Of a DNA stretch of 64,000 nucleotides, positions 8,026 through 17,998 are shown one piece after another. Each line of letters starts with the position of its first letter. Position 1 is the stretch's first letter. The notes under the pieces are model-generated. The model was not told the origin of the DNA, searched no databases, and saw only the letters and a program-made list of their open reading frames with translations. The position numbers were made by a program, and so were the translations under genes. The stretch comes from Halonotius roseus (lineage in GTDB: Archaea; Halobacteriota; Halobacteria; Halobacteriales; Haloferacaceae), in assembly GCF_006861655.1 (NCBI RefSeq), contig NZ_SESI01000001.1, positions 1,066,328 through 1,130,327 on the forward strand, read 5' to 3'.

Positions 8026-11000
8026 ATGCACATCAAAGCCCTCGTGTTGGACGGTTTCAAGAGCTTCGGGCGGCCGACGCGCATCCCGCTGTACGAGGAT
8101 TTTACCGTTATTACGGGCCCCAACGGCTCGGGGAAATCGAACATCATCGACGGGATTCTGTTCGCCCTCGGGCTCGCCAAGACCCGGGGCATCCGCGCCG
8201 AGAAGCTGACCGATCTGATCTACAATCCCGGCCACGACGGCGAGGAGTCGACCACCGACGGGCCACGCGAGGCCAGCGTCGAGGTCATTCTCGACAACAG
8301 CGAGGGAGCACTCACCCGCGAGCAGGTCGTGACCGCCGCCGGCACCGACCGCGTCGGCGACGTCGAGGAGATCACGATTAAACGCCGGGTCAAACAGACT
8401 GACGACAACTACTACTCGTACTACTACCTCAACGAACGCTCCGTCAATCTCGGCGATATTCAGGATCTGCTCTCGCAGGCCGGCATCGCTCCCGAGGGGT
8501 ACAACGTCGTCATGCAGGGCGACGTGACCGAGATCATCAACATGTCCGCCGGCCAGCGGCGCGGCATCATCGACGAGATCGCCGGCGTCGCGGAGTTCGA
8601 CGCCAAGAAGGAGTCGGCCTTCGAGGAGCTCGATGCCGTCGAAGAACGGATCAACGAGGCGACGCTGAAGATCGAGGAGAAAGAAGAGCGACTCGACCAA
8701 CTCGCCGACGAACGCGATACGGCCCTCGAATACCAATCGCTGCGCGACGAAAAACAGGAGTATGAGGGGTATCTGAAGGCCGCCGAGCTGGAGGACAAAC
8801 GCGCCGAACTTGAGGAGATCGAAGACCAGATCGACAGCCACGAAGCAACGCTGGCCGAGCGACAGGAGACCCTCGACAGCGCGCAGGGGCGGCTCAGCCG
8901 GCTGGAAGACGAACTAGAGGAGCTTAACCACGAGATCGAGCGGAAGGGCGAGGACGAACAGCTCGAACTCAAACGCGAGATGGAGTCGATCAAAGGCGAG
9001 ATCGACCGGCTTGAGGGCCGGATCGAGGCCGCCGAAGACCGGATTGAGGACGCCGAGGACGAGCGACGACAGGCCTTCGTCCAGATCGACCGCAAGCAGG
9101 AACAGCTTGAGGAGATCGAGTCGACAATCAAGGAGCTCAAAGTCGAGCAGGCATCGGTCAAAAGCACGATCCAAAGCAAGGAGGCCGATCTCGCCGAGAT
9201 CGAAGCCGAGATCGACAACGCCGACACCGAGTTCGACGAGCTGAAAGCCGAGCTGGCCGACGCCAAGGAGCGACGCGAGGAGCTGAAAACGCAGGCCAAC
9301 GACGCCCAGCGCAAAAAGGATCGGCTGCTCGACGACGCCCGCCGCCGCTCCAGCGAGGTCGAGGAGGCCAGAAACGATCTCGAAGCCGCCCGCGAGGAGC
9401 TGCCGGATCTCAAAGCCGAACGCTCGAACCTCCAGAGCGAACTCGACAAAGCCCAAAAGAACAAACAAACCATCGAGGAGAAGATCGACACCCTCCGCGA
9501 ACAGCGCGAAGAAAAAAAAGCCGAACTGGAGGAGATCGAGGCGGAACTCCGCGAAAAGCAATCGGAGTACGCCGACATCGAGGCCCGCAGCGACGACGAC
9601 AGCTCCTGGCCCCGGTCGGTAACGACGATCCTCAACGCCGGCAAGCGCGGCGTTCACGGCGCGGTCGGCGACCTCGGCAGCGTCGACAGCGAGTACGCCA
9701 CCGCCTGTGAGACGGCGGCGGGTGGCCGGCTCGCAAACGTCGTTGTCGACGACGACGGCGTCGGCTCGGAGTGTATCGACTACCTCAAATCCCGCAACGC
9801 CGGCCGGGCGACCTTCCTCCCGATCACGGAGATGGACAACCGCGGGCTGCCGAGTCTGCCCAACAAGCCGGGCGTCGTCGACTTCGCGCGCAACCTCGTC
9901 GAGTACGACAGCGAATACGAGGGCGTCTTTTCCTATGTTCTCGGTTCAACGCTCGTCGTCGAGGATATGGACACCGCCCGCGATCTGATGGGTCAGTTCC
10001 GGATGGTGACGCTGGACGGCGATCTCGTCGAGAAGAGCGGCGCGATGACCGGCGGCTCCGGCGGCGGCTCGCGGTACGCCTTCTCGGCGTCGGGCGGCGG
10101 CAAGCTCGAACGGCTCGCCGAGGAGATCGACCAGCTCGAAGACAAACGCCGCACCCACGAGGAGGAGATCCGCGATCTCGAAGAAGGGATCGACGCCGCC
10201 CGCGACCGGAAATCCGACGCCGTCGAGAAAGTCCAGTCCATCGAGGCCGACATCGAGCGCGAACACGAGGCGATCGACGACGCCGAAGCGGAGATCGACG
10301 AACTCGAAACCCGCCTCGAAGAGATCGAGGCCGAACGCGAGGAGGTCGAAGCGGAGATGGCCGAGGTCGACGACGAGATCGAGGAGATCGAGGCCGAACG
10401 CGAGGAGGTCGACGCGGAAATCGAGGAGCTGGAGGCCGAACTCGCGGAATCAAAGATCCCCGAGCTGACCGACGAGGCCGACGGGATCCGCGAGGAGATC
10501 CGCGATCACGAGGATCGGATGGACGATCTCGAAGGCCGGCTCAACGAACAGCAGCTCGAACAACAGTACGCCGAGGAGGCTATCGACGACCTCCACGACA
10601 CCGTCGAAGATGCCCAAAACCGCAAGGCAGAGGCCCAAGACGAGATCGACGAGCTCGAAAGCAAAATCGACGACAAGGAGGACAAACTCGACGAGAAACG
10701 CGCGGCCATCGAGGAGCTCGAAGCCGAGCTCGTCGATCTCAAAGACGACCGCGAGGAGCTGAAAGCGACAGTCAAAGACGCCAAAGCCGACCGCGACGAG
10801 GCCAAGGAGGCCGTCGGCGAAATAGAGTCAAAACTCCAGTCGGCCCGCGAGGAGCGCGACCGCCTCGAATGGGAGATCGACGAATTAGAGCAGGCTGTCG
10901 GCGACTACGATCCCGACGAGATTCCGGATCACGACGAGGTTGAGTCAAATATCGACCGCCTCGAAACGGAGATGGAGAAGTTAGAGCCGGTCAACATGCT

Positions 11001-11610
11001 CGCTATCGAGGAGTACGAGGAAGTCGAAGCCGACCTCGACGAACTCGTCGAGGGGCGCGACACACTCGAAGAAGAGCGCGACGGTATCCGCGACCGGATC
11101 GACCAGTACGAATCCCAGAAGAAGGCGACGTTCATGGACGCCTTCGAGTCCATCAACGACCACTTTACCGATATCTTCTCGCGGCTCTCCGACGGGTCGG
11201 GCGAACTCGTCTTAGAAGACCCCGAGGATCCCTTCGAGGGCGGGCTGACGATGAAAGCCCAGCCCGCGGACAAGCCGATCCAGCGGCTCGCGGCGATGTC
11301 CGGCGGCGAGAAGTCGCTGACCGCGCTCGCCTTTATTTTCGCTATCCAGCGACACAACCCCGCGCCGTTCTACGCGCTCGACGAGATCGACGCCTTCCTC
11401 GATGCGGTCAACGCCGAGCGCGTCGGCGAGATGGTCGACGATCTGGCCGGCGACGCCCAGTTCGTCGTCGTCTCCCATCGCTCCGCGCTCTTGGAACGCT
11501 CCGAGCGCGCCATCGGCGTGACGATGCAGGACGACAACTACAGCGCGGTCACCGGCATCCAGTTCGACGGCGACGACGCGGCCGACTCGGAGGTGCCGGC
11601 CGATGACTGA
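8026..11610 (+). CDS. smc: Chromosome segregation protein SMC
   Basis: 1194 residues, full length for SMC. Walker A GPNGSGKSN is at about residues 31-39. Two long coiled coils (roughly 165-500 and 670-1010) flank a hinge at about 510-670. The C-terminal head holds the signature SGGEKSLTALAF (about 1090) and Walker B YALDEIDAFLDA (about 1115). It forms the ATP-driven condensin core with ScpA, encoded next with an 8-base overlap, which argues for coupled translation. Codon 1 is ATG 8026, giving the family N-terminus MHIKALVLDGFKSF. Confidence 0.98.
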   Translation: MHIKALVLDGFKSFGRPTRIPLYEDFTVITGPNGSGKSNIIDGILFALGLAKTRGIRAEKLTDLIYNPGHDGEESTTDGPREASVEVILDNSEGALTREQVVTAAGTDRVGDVEEITIKRRVKQTDDNYYSYYYLNERSVNLGDIQDLLSQAGIAPEGYNVVMQGDVTEIINMSAGQRRGIIDEIAGVAEFDAKKESAFEELDAVEERINEATLKIEEKEERLDQLADERDTALEYQSLRDEKQEYEGYLKAAELEDKRAELEEIEDQIDSHEATLAERQETLDSAQGRLSRLEDELEELNHEIERKGEDEQLELKREMESIKGEIDRLEGRIEAAEDRIEDAEDERRQAFVQIDRKQEQLEEIESTIKELKVEQASVKSTIQSKEADLAEIEAEIDNADTEFDELKAELADAKERREELKTQANDAQRKKDRLLDDARRRSSEVEEARNDLEAAREELPDLKAERSNLQSELDKAQKNKQTIEEKIDTLREQREEKKAELEEIEAELREKQSEYADIEARSDDDSSWPRSVTTILNAGKRGVHGAVGDLGSVDSEYATACETAAGGRLANVVVDDDGVGSECIDYLKSRNAGRATFLPITEMDNRGLPSLPNKPGVVDFARNLVEYDSEYEGVFSYVLGSTLVVEDMDTARDLMGQFRMVTLDGDLVEKSGAMTGGSGGGSRYAFSASGGGKLERLAEEIDQLEDKRRTHEEEIRDLEEGIDAARDRKSDAVEKVQSIEADIEREHEAIDDAEAEIDELETRLEEIEAEREEVEAEMAEVDDEIEEIEAEREEVDAEIEELEAELAESKIPELTDEADGIREEIRDHEDRMDDLEGRLNEQQLEQQYAEEAIDDLHDTVEDAQNRKAEAQDEIDELESKIDDKEDKLDEKRAAIEELEAELVDLKDDREELKATVKDAKADRDEAKEAVGEIESKLQSAREERDRLEWEIDELEQAVGDYDPDEIPDHDEVESNIDRLETEMEKLEPVNMLAIEEYEEVEADLDELVEGRDTLEEERDGIRDRIDQYESQKKATFMDAFESINDHFTDIFSRLSDGSGELVLEDPEDPFEGGLTMKAQPADKPIQRLAAMSGGEKSLTALAFIFAIQRHNPAPFYALDEIDAFLDAVNAERVGEMVDDLAGDAQFVVVSHRSALLERSERAIGVTMQDDNYSAVTGIQFDGDDAADSEVPADD

Positions 11611-12544
11611 TCTCCCTGACGCGGTCGGTCTCGACGGCGTCGCCGGCGAGTACAGCGACGACCAGGAGCGACCGCCCGAGCCGACCGCCGACGATGACGA
11701 GGTCGAACCCGTCGAGCTGTTGGTGCAGTTGGCCGAGGAAGGCGAGATCGAGCCGTGGGATATCGACATCGTCGAGGTCACCGACGCCTTCCTCTCGAAG
11801 CTCGAAGCGACCGATCTGCGCACGAGCGCGCGAGCACTGTTTTACGCCAGCGTCCTCCTGCGGATGAAAGGCGACGAACTGCTCGATCCAACCGAGGACG
11901 ACCCCGACGACGAGCCGGAACCGTGGGAGCAGGCCTTCGAGGGCGACCGAGCCGCCGACGAGGCGGGCGGCGCGCCCGGCTTCGACCCGGTCGATGAGCT
12001 CGAAGCCGAGATGGATCGCCGCCTCGACCGGAAAAGCACCCGTGGCAACCCCGAGACGCTGGACGAGCTCGTCCGCGAGCTCCGGGAAGCCGAACGCGAC
12101 AACTGGTGGAAGCGACGCCGGGAGTACGACACCAGCGACACCGGCGGCGGGGGGTACAGCACCCAGACCGTCGACTACCGCGCGGCCGACGATTTCCGCG
12201 AGGACGACGAACCGACCGAGGGCGACGTGACCGCCAACACCCACACCGAGGAGATCGACGACGTGATCGCGGATGTGACCGCCGCGCTCACCCCCGAGTT
12301 CGACAACGGCCGGAAAGAGGTGCTGTACGCGGAGATTAAAACCGCTGGAGGGCGGCCGTTTATGACCTATCTCGCGCTGTTATTCCTCTCGAATCGCGGC
12401 GAGGTGCGGCTCCAGCAGACCGATCTCTTCGGCGACCTCTGGATCCAGGATCCCGAGCAGATCAGCGAAAGCGACGAGGACGAGAGCGACGGCGACGATA
12501 CAGTCGACAGCGATGCCGACGAGGTCGAAGCGATCGGAGACTGA
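11603..12544 (+). CDS. scpA: Segregation and condensation protein A (kleisin)
   Basis: 313 residues. After a short acidic leader comes the kleisin core VELLVQLAEEGEIEPWDIDIVEVTDAFL (about residues 34-60), then SARALFYASVLLRMKGDELL. The C-terminal winged-helix part has YLALLFLSNRGEVRLQQTDLFGDL (about 255-280). A long acidic linker separates them, usual in haloarchaea. It bridges the SMC heads. The start overlaps smc by 8 bases. No scpB gene follows; archaeal condensins often lack a clear ScpB at this locus. Confidence 0.93.
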   Translation: MTDLPDAVGLDGVAGEYSDDQERPPEPTADDDEVEPVELLVQLAEEGEIEPWDIDIVEVTDAFLSKLEATDLRTSARALFYASVLLRMKGDELLDPTEDDPDDEPEPWEQAFEGDRAADEAGGAPGFDPVDELEAEMDRRLDRKSTRGNPETLDELVRELREAERDNWWKRRREYDTSDTGGGGYSTQTVDYRAADDFREDDEPTEGDVTANTHTEEIDDVIADVTAALTPEFDNGRKEVLYAEIKTAGGRPFMTYLALLFLSNRGEVRLQQTDLFGDLWIQDPEQISESDEDESDGDDTVDSDADEVEAIGD

Positions 12545-12555
12545 CGTGGTCGGTG

Positions 12556-12566
12556 TGTTTATTTGA
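12556..12566 (+). promoter_or_regulatory. TATA-like box before the DUF418 gene
   Basis: TGTTTATTTGA lies about 28 bases before the GTG at 12589, consistent with a leaderless transcript and with GTG as the real start. Confidence 0.5.
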
Positions 12567-12588
12567 CTTCTCGTCTGACGGGTAGATA

Positions 12589-13830
12589 GTGAGTTCCACA
12601 CCCTCGCCGACGCCACCCGAAGACCGGATTCTCGGGCTCGATGTCCTCCGCGGCTTCGCGCTGTTGGGGATTCTCGTCATCAACATCTGGGTGTTTTCGA
12701 TGCCGTTTGCGACGCTCAACAACCCGACAGTGTACGCCTCAGCAGCCCCGTACGGCGAGTTCGCCGGCGCGAACTACCTCGTCTGGCTGCTCGGCCACGT
12801 CTTCGCCCAGCGGAAGTTCATCACGCTGTTTACGATCATGTTTGGCGCGGGGATCATCCTCTTTACCCGGAGTAAACCCGACAGCAGAGCCCTCAGACTC
12901 CATTACCGCCGGACTGCGTTTCTGCTGTTGGTTGGGCTTGCCCACGCCTACCTGCTGTGGTACGGCGACATCCTCGTTCCCTACGCGCTGTGTTCGCTGG
13001 CCGTCGTCGCCGCCAGAGACTGGAAGCCGACCAGCCTCGCCAGAATCGGGTTGCTGTTGATCGTGGTTCCAACGCTGTCGTATCTCGCCGCCGGTGTCTC
13101 GATAGATGCGAGCCAGACGCTCGCCGTCTGGACGCCCTCCGAGTCCGCCCTCCTCCAGGAGGTCGAAACCTACCGGAGCGGCTGGCTCGCCCAGTTCGAC
13201 CACCGCGCCCAGACGGCGTTTACCCAACAGACCAGCGGCTTCCTCGGCGCGACCGTCTGGCGAACCAGCGGGCTCATGCTGTGGGGGATGGCCCTGTTTA
13301 AGTGGGGTGTCCTCTCGAATGAGCGATCCACGCGGTTCTACCGCCACCTCCTCGCCGGCGGCGGTGGGATCGGCCTGCTGCTGATCGGCACCGGCGTCTG
13401 GTACACCGAGGCTGTCGACTGGGCGGCTCCCGAAGCCCTGTTTTTCGGCACGCAGTTCAACTACTGGGGCAGCCTGTTTCTGGCCGGCGCGTATATCGCC
13501 GGGATCATGCTGTTCTGCCGGCGGTTCGGCGGGGGGAGGGTGACGACCGCGCTGTCGGCCGTCGGGCGAACCGCGTTCAGTAACTACCTGCTGCAGACGC
13601 TGCTTGCGACCTCGATCTTCTACGGCCACGGGCTCGGACTGTTCGGGAGTGTGACCCGCGTCGAACAGGCCGGTATCGTCGTCGCAATCTGGGCGATCCA
13701 GATCGTCCTCTCGGTGGTGTGGCTGCGGTACTTCCGGTTTGGGCCGATGGAGTGGGTGTGGCGCGCCGTGACCTACGGCGAGCGACCACCGTTGCGAAAC
13801 GACGGGTCGGCCGACGCGTCCGCCGATTAG
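12589..13830 (+). CDS. DUF418 family multi-pass membrane protein (YeiB-like)
   Basis: 413 residues from GTG 12589. The N-terminus [21 protein letters not shown] is the hallmark of the YeiB/DUF418 family, and the C-terminal part [32 protein letters not shown] is the DUF418 core. About ten hydrophobic segments are visible, so it is an integral membrane protein. Family members are thought to be transporters or acyl-transfer-like membrane proteins, but no substrate is established. It has its own TATA box. Its stop codon interlocks with that of the convergent GGGP synthase gene (4-base overlap). Confidence 0.85.
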   Translation: MSSTPSPTPPEDRILGLDVLRGFALLGILVINIWVFSMPFATLNNPTVYASAAPYGEFAGANYLVWLLGHVFAQRKFITLFTIMFGAGIILFTRSKPDSRALRLHYRRTAFLLLVGLAHAYLLWYGDILVPYALCSLAVVAARDWKPTSLARIGLLLIVVPTLSYLAAGVSIDASQTLAVWTPSESALLQEVETYRSGWLAQFDHRAQTAFTQQTSGFLGATVWRTSGLMLWGMALFKWGVLSNERSTRFYRHLLAGGGGIGLLLIGTGVWYTEAVDWAAPEALFFGTQFNYWGSLFLAGAYIAGIMLFCRRFGGGRVTTALSAVGRTAFSNYLLQTLLATSIFYGHGLGLFGSVTRVEQAGIVVAIWAIQIVLSVVWLRYFRFGPMEWVWRAVTYGERPPLRNDGSADASAD

Positions 13831-14549
13831 TTCGGTGTCGACGCGGCGTGGGCGTCGGTCGCCCCTTCGACAGTTTCCCGAACAGCATCACAGCCCTCCT
13901 CGTGGAGGAGGTCGCCGACGACGATCACGTCGGCGTGCTGGCCCATCTCGTAGGCACTGTCGTAGTCGCCGATCCCGCCGCCGTAGAACAGCGTCGCGTC
14001 GTCGAGGCCGTCGGCGGCAGCCTGAACGATCTCGGGATCGCCAAAGGTGCCGGAGTATTCGACGTAGACGATCTCCTGGCCGAACATCTTCTCGGCGACG
14101 CGGGCGAAGGCACCGACATCCTCGGCGGACTGGTCGCAGTCGGCCTCGGTGTACTCGGCGACGGAGGCCTCAGGGTTCATCACGATGTAGGCCTCGGTCG
14201 TCGTGCGATCCCAGTCGAGGCCGTCCTCGATGCGCACCCACTCCTTGTGGGCGCCGACCATCCAGAACGGATCCGTCGAGTTGAACACCGTCGGGATGAG
14301 GTAGCCATCGAGATCCGGCGAGTCGATGACGACACTCGGGTTTGATGGCTCCTGGTAGAGCGGGACATCGTACTCGGCGCAGGCATCGACGACGCGCTGC
14401 ATCTTGTCCTCGGTCATCCCGAGGGTGCCGCCGATCTCGATGGCGTCGGTGCCGGTCTGACAGACATCCGCGAACGTCTCGCCCTCGACAAGCGGCTTGT
14501 CGGGGTCGATCTTGAGGATATGATCCCACTCCGCCCAAGGTGTACTCAT
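13827..14549 (-). CDS. Geranylgeranylglyceryl phosphate synthase (group I)
   Basis: 240 residues. Motifs of the PcrB/GGGPS TIM barrel are clear: HILKIDPDK at the N-terminus, [42 protein letters not shown] and [12 protein letters not shown] (phosphate-binding loop). It transfers geranylgeranyl from GGPP to sn-glycerol-1-phosphate, the first committed step of archaeal ether-lipid synthesis. A TATA-like CTTTTTATTC (minus strand, 14572-14582) lies about 28 bases upstream, so the mRNA is leaderless. Confidence 0.95.
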   Translation of the reverse strand: MSTPWAEWDHILKIDPDKPLVEGETFADVCQTGTDAIEIGGTLGMTEDKMQRVVDACAEYDVPLYQEPSNPSVVIDSPDLDGYLIPTVFNSTDPFWMVGAHKEWVRIEDGLDWDRTTTEAYIVMNPEASVAEYTEADCDQSAEDVGAFARVAEKMFGQEIVYVEYSGTFGDPEIVQAAADGLDDATLFYGGGIGDYDSAYEMGQHADVIVVGDLLHEEGCDAVRETVEGATDAHAASTPN

Positions 14550-14570
14550 TGGCTATGGAATGCTCACGCA

Positions 14571-14582
14571 GAGAATAAAAAG
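14571..14582 (-). promoter_or_regulatory. TATA box of the GGGP synthase gene
   Basis: The minus strand reads CTTTTTATTCTC, about 28 bases before ATG 14549. This spacing fits a leaderless transcript. Confidence 0.55.
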
Positions 14583-14641
14583 CGCACGGTGGCGAGAAAG
14601 CCACGGTGACATAAAAGACCAGCACACAGGTAGCCCGGGCA

Positions 14642-14713
14642 ATGAGCCAACCGATGCCCTGGCGACCTATGAATTTCGACGCCGCCGCAGGGCGTGCGGT
14701 CATCTACTCTTAG
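14642..14713 (+). pseudogene. Possible truncated 5' end of an interrupted gene
   Basis: A short frame starts with ATG 14642, about 27 bases after a TATA-like ACATAAAAG (14609-14617), and reads MSQPMPWRPMNFDAAAG before a stop at 14711-14713. The GC-rich coding-like stretch stops just where the AT-rich HEAT-gene island begins. It looks like a promoter plus the first codons of a gene cut by the island, but 23 codons are too few to identify it, and chance is possible. Confidence 0.3.
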
Positions 14714-16211
14714 AAAATCCAAAATCCGCTTGCTTGTACCGACGTGAAACTGCTGTTTTGGAGCCAAACGCATGCTCAGTATCGCCTCCCCACCACGATA
14801 ATAGCGTGAGCAGTATCGTCTCCTCTTTGCTTATTGTGTCAGTATCTCGCAAATTGGCAACCACCGCTGGCATTATATCCTGTCTATCCGGCTCCAAATC
14901 AGATACATGACTGATATTGGCGGATGAGAGACCGTCGATTGCTGCCTCTCCAAGCGAATGGTAGTCTTCCAATTCAGGAGAAGGGAATTCCACGCGTTGA
15001 TCCACAGAAACTTCGATTGGTGAGGCAAACATTGGTTGATCACTCTCGGTGAGCAGTTCTTGAGCGTCTTTGAACCCATCACGAGCTTGGCGGAACCGAG
15101 TTTTTGAAACAGTGTGACTATCAGCAGCGAACCGGATAATAGCTTCTTGAAAATTACGTTCAGCGGTCTGTAATGTCTCCCGAATTGCCGCTCGCTGCTC
15201 ACGAGCATTCTCAGCTTTTTCCAGCTGTTCCTCGGTGGTCTCAATTTTGTTTTGGAGTTCCTCATCATCAGTGTTATCAAAAGGTTCAGCGGCCGCACTC
15301 GCTTGTTCCAGTTTATCGATAGCTATAGAATAGTGCTTCTCCGCTATTTCATACTCATTTTGCGACTGCGCTTTTTTCGCTTTTGTAATAGCTTGAGCCG
15401 CATTTTGTTCTAAAAGAGGATACTCAGCTGAGATATTATTGAGAATCTGTGTGGTTGTTTCGATCACTTTTTTATTGTTATCAGAGAGAAGCGGTCGAAG
15501 ATCAGTGGTGATTTCTTGGACAGCTTCAGGATATTCTGCGGATATATTTTTAATCACTTGAATAGAATACTGCCTCGTTTTAGTATCGCTCTCAGAAAGC
15601 GTTGATCGCAACGTAGAGAGGATACTCCGAACATCATCGGGATGCTCGGTGGATATTTTTGCTAATACATATGCGGTATGTTGCTTAATTTTCACATTGG
15701 TTTTTCTGAGAAGCGGTCGTAATGAGTGGGTGATCTCCTGCATATCCTCAGGTTGATCGTCCAGCAGATTATCAAGAACCCAATCAGTGCCTTGCCTTAC
15801 CTTCCTATCATCATCAGCATAGAGTGGGATGATGTCAGCCACTGCTTCCCAACTTTTGTGCGGATATTCTCTAGAGAGATATTCAAGCGCTTGGATAGTA
15901 TGTTTTCGCACTGCTACGGCATCATCAGAGAGAAGTTGACGGAGTTCGTCATGGAGATTCTGAGCATCCTCCGGATGCGTCCTCGCTATGTTTCTCACCG
16001 TATGTGCGGCATGCTCTCTTATCTTAGTGTCCTCATGCAAAAGAAGTGCTTGCAGATGAGAGGTAATATCTAGAACTTGAGCTGGATCATCCTCGGATAA
16101 GTCTACGAGTTTTTTAACAGTATTCCGCTCTCGTGAACTAAGCTCAGCATCATCCGTTGAGGCAACAAATCGGATAACTGGAACGATATCCTGTACACCC
16201 TCATTACCCAT
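14700..16211 (-). CDS. HEAT-repeat and coiled-coil protein of unknown function
   Basis: 503 residues. Residues about 1-270 are a row of HEAT-like helical repeats of 36-38 residues with recurring L-R-x-L-L-S-D-x-x-x-x-V-R-x-H-x-x-x-x-L-x-x-I-S-x-E-x-P-E. Residues about 275-380 are helical with coiled-coil character (EKAENAREQRAAIRETLQ). The C-terminus has a helix-hairpin-like LGEAAIDGLSSANISHVSDLEP. No enzyme motif is seen. Base composition is clearly more AT-rich than every neighbour and lysine, asparagine and isoleucine are common, so it was probably acquired. A TATA-like stretch near 16240-16250 gives a near-leaderless start. Function unknown; HEAT repeats normally bind proteins. Confidence 0.8.
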   Translation of the reverse strand: MGNEGVQDIVPVIRFVASTDDAELSSRERNTVKKLVDLSEDDPAQVLDITSHLQALLLHEDTKIREHAAHTVRNIARTHPEDAQNLHDELRQLLSDDAVAVRKHTIQALEYLSREYPHKSWEAVADIIPLYADDDRKVRQGTDWVLDNLLDDQPEDMQEITHSLRPLLRKTNVKIKQHTAYVLAKISTEHPDDVRSILSTLRSTLSESDTKTRQYSIQVIKNISAEYPEAVQEITTDLRPLLSDNNKKVIETTTQILNNISAEYPLLEQNAAQAITKAKKAQSQNEYEIAEKHYSIAIDKLEQASAAAEPFDNTDDEELQNKIETTEEQLEKAENAREQRAAIRETLQTAERNFQEAIIRFAADSHTVSKTRFRQARDGFKDAQELLTESDQPMFASPIEVSVDQRVEFPSPELEDYHSLGEAAIDGLSSANISHVSDLEPDRQDIMPAVVANLRDTDTISKEETILLTLLSWWGGDTEHAFGSKTAVSRRYKQADFGFSKSR

Positions 16212-16464
16212 ATCTCTAATCTACACTATGTGAGAAAGTACTTTTTGAATAGTAGACTAATACTATCCAACCTTACTTTCGGTGTAAGTCGACCTGAGAT
16301 CAAAGGCGATTGGAAACGTGCAGGGTGGAACGAACGTGATCGTGCAGATCGCTCAACCACCGTGATTCGCACAACCCTGCAGTGTATCGCGCCGCTGTTG
16401 ACATAGACTACCGCGGTAAAATCCTGAACGACACGTTTTCAGACGAATTCTTAGTTGAGTTGTG
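16212..16464 (+). pseudogene. HEAT-gene promoter and remnant coding sequence
   Basis: The first 80 bases (to about 16290) are AT-rich and hold the HEAT-gene promoter on the minus strand. From 16290 the DNA is GC-richer and has two short plus-strand frames: RPEIKGDWKRAGWNERDR (ending at a stop near 16413), and, in another frame, NPAVYRAAVDIDYRGKIL ending at the stop 16462-16464 inside the 3' end of the flavoprotein gene. Together they resemble a frameshifted 3' remnant of one gene. I could not identify the family. Confidence 0.3.
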
Positions 16465-17851
16465 ACGCCGTCTCCCGAAGCAACCCATCGAGCAGCTCCG
16501 GCAACGTCGGATGAAAGGAGCGATCCGGTACCTCGCGTACGTCAAGGTTGTTCTCGACAATCACCTGCAGCGTTTTCGCCATCGTGTCGGCGTGAGCATG
16601 CAGGCCCTGATAGCCCAACACGGTGCCGTCGTCGCTATCGACGGTCAGCCGGGCGAGCCCGTAGGGCACGTCCTTGACTTTGAACACGCCGTCGTCTTCG
16701 GCTCGCCGGGTTGCGGTGACGACCGCGTGGCCCGCTTCGTTGGCTGTTTCGGGCGTGTGGCCGACGCGGGCGAAGGGGTAGACGCTCGCGCCGGAGAAGA
16801 CCACCTGGTGGTGGACGTTCTCGTAGGGCGTCATCGACTCGCCGGCGTGGTGGGCAAGGATGTTATCGGCGGCGGCAAACCCCTGTTCCTTGGCGACATG
16901 CAGGATCGGCTCCTTCCCGTTTGCGTCGCCGACAACGAAAATCTGCTCGTCGTCGACGGCGGCCATGGTGTCGTCGACCCACCCCTCGCGCGGGTCGAGT
17001 CCGGCGGCGTCAAGCCCGAGGCCGTCGAGAGTGGGCCGGCGGCCGGTAAAGGCAAAGAGGGCTTCGGCGTCGACAGCGTGTTCGGTGCCGGCCTGTTCGA
17101 CGCGGAGGCGAACGCCGTCAACCGTCGGTTCGATCCGCTGTTCGGTTGCGTTGGGGAGAATGTCGACACCGAACTCCTCGCGGTAAAGGGCCATGAGCTC
17201 GTCGCCGAATTCCGGGTCGGCCTGATCAAGCGGGCGGTCGTCGTGTTCGATCACGGTGAGGTCGACACCGGCCTCCGCGAGATAGGGGACGAGTTCGAGG
17301 CCGATGTAGCCGAACCCCATCACAATCCCCGAGTCGGGGAGATCGGTCGCCGCGAGCACGTCCTTGCTCGTCATGGGATCGACGGCGTCCATGCCGGGCA
17401 GGTCGGGGATGTACGGCGACGATCCGGTGGCGATCACGACGTAGTCGGGCTCGTAGCGGTCGCCGTCGATGGCGACCACGCGGTCGTCGACGAACCGGGC
17501 GGTGTCGTCGCGGAACTCGATGCCAGCGGTGTCAGCCAGGTCGTGGATCGACTCCCGCCGGTGGGCCGCGAAGCTCTCGACGTGCTCATCTTTCCGGGCG
17601 ACCACGCGGTCGAGGTCGATCGTTGGCGGGTCGCCGTTAAGCCGGTCGTCGACGCGGGCCTGAAACCGGTGGGCGGCCGCCGACAACACCTCCTTCGAGG
17701 GCATACAGCCGTTGAGGATACAGAGTCCGCCGCCGGGATCGCCGTCATCGACGAGCGTCAGTCGGTCGATCTCGCCGCCGACATGTGGCGCGAGGTCGCC
17801 GGCGACCGCCGAGCCCGCGCTGCCGTAGGCACCGATAATCAGGACGTTCAT
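16451..17851 (-). CDS. Dihydrolipoamide dehydrogenase-like FAD/NAD disulfide oxidoreductase
   Basis: 466 residues. An N-terminal FAD Rossmann motif (VLIIGAYGSAGSAVA) is followed by the redox-active disulfide GGLCILNGCMPSK (C-x4-C, near 43-48). Then come the NAD-binding GFGYIGLELVPYLAEAG, the second FAD motif IFVVGDANG and the C-terminal dimer motif FHPTLPELL with the catalytic His-Glu pair. All residues for disulfide chemistry are present. The nearest families are dihydrolipoamide dehydrogenase and mercuric-type reductases. No pyruvate or 2-oxoacid dehydrogenase E1/E2 genes are adjacent, so the physiological disulfide partner is open. Confidence 0.88.
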   Translation of the reverse strand: MNVLIIGAYGSAGSAVAGDLAPHVGGEIDRLTLVDDGDPGGGLCILNGCMPSKEVLSAAAHRFQARVDDRLNGDPPTIDLDRVVARKDEHVESFAAHRRESIHDLADTAGIEFRDDTARFVDDRVVAIDGDRYEPDYVVIATGSSPYIPDLPGMDAVDPMTSKDVLAATDLPDSGIVMGFGYIGLELVPYLAEAGVDLTVIEHDDRPLDQADPEFGDELMALYREEFGVDILPNATEQRIEPTVDGVRLRVEQAGTEHAVDAEALFAFTGRRPTLDGLGLDAAGLDPREGWVDDTMAAVDDEQIFVVGDANGKEPILHVAKEQGFAAADNILAHHAGESMTPYENVHHQVVFSGASVYPFARVGHTPETANEAGHAVVTATRRAEDDGVFKVKDVPYGLARLTVDSDDGTVLGYQGLHAHADTMAKTLQVIVENNLDVREVPDRSFHPTLPELLDGLLRETASQLN

Positions 17852-17998
17852 AAGTTGAGATCACTCCGCGACTACAAAACCGTATGGCGGCTGGTCGAGG
17901 GACTGTCACAAGCGCGTCGCTGGATCCGATGAAAAACACACCGCAACGCGCGACGAGAAAGGCGTAGATGTGGGAAGCAGTTCTCGCTTCCCGACCTG

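Noticed and set aside
13827..13830. Interlocked stop codons of the convergent DUF418 and GGGP synthase genes
   Set aside because: A 4-base overlap of opposite stops is a common result of compact packing and needs no special explanation.
16511..17932. 473-residue open frame opposite the flavoprotein gene
   Set aside because: It is the antisense of a well-supported FAD/NAD oxidoreductase in GC-rich DNA, where long antisense frames are common; no family motif.
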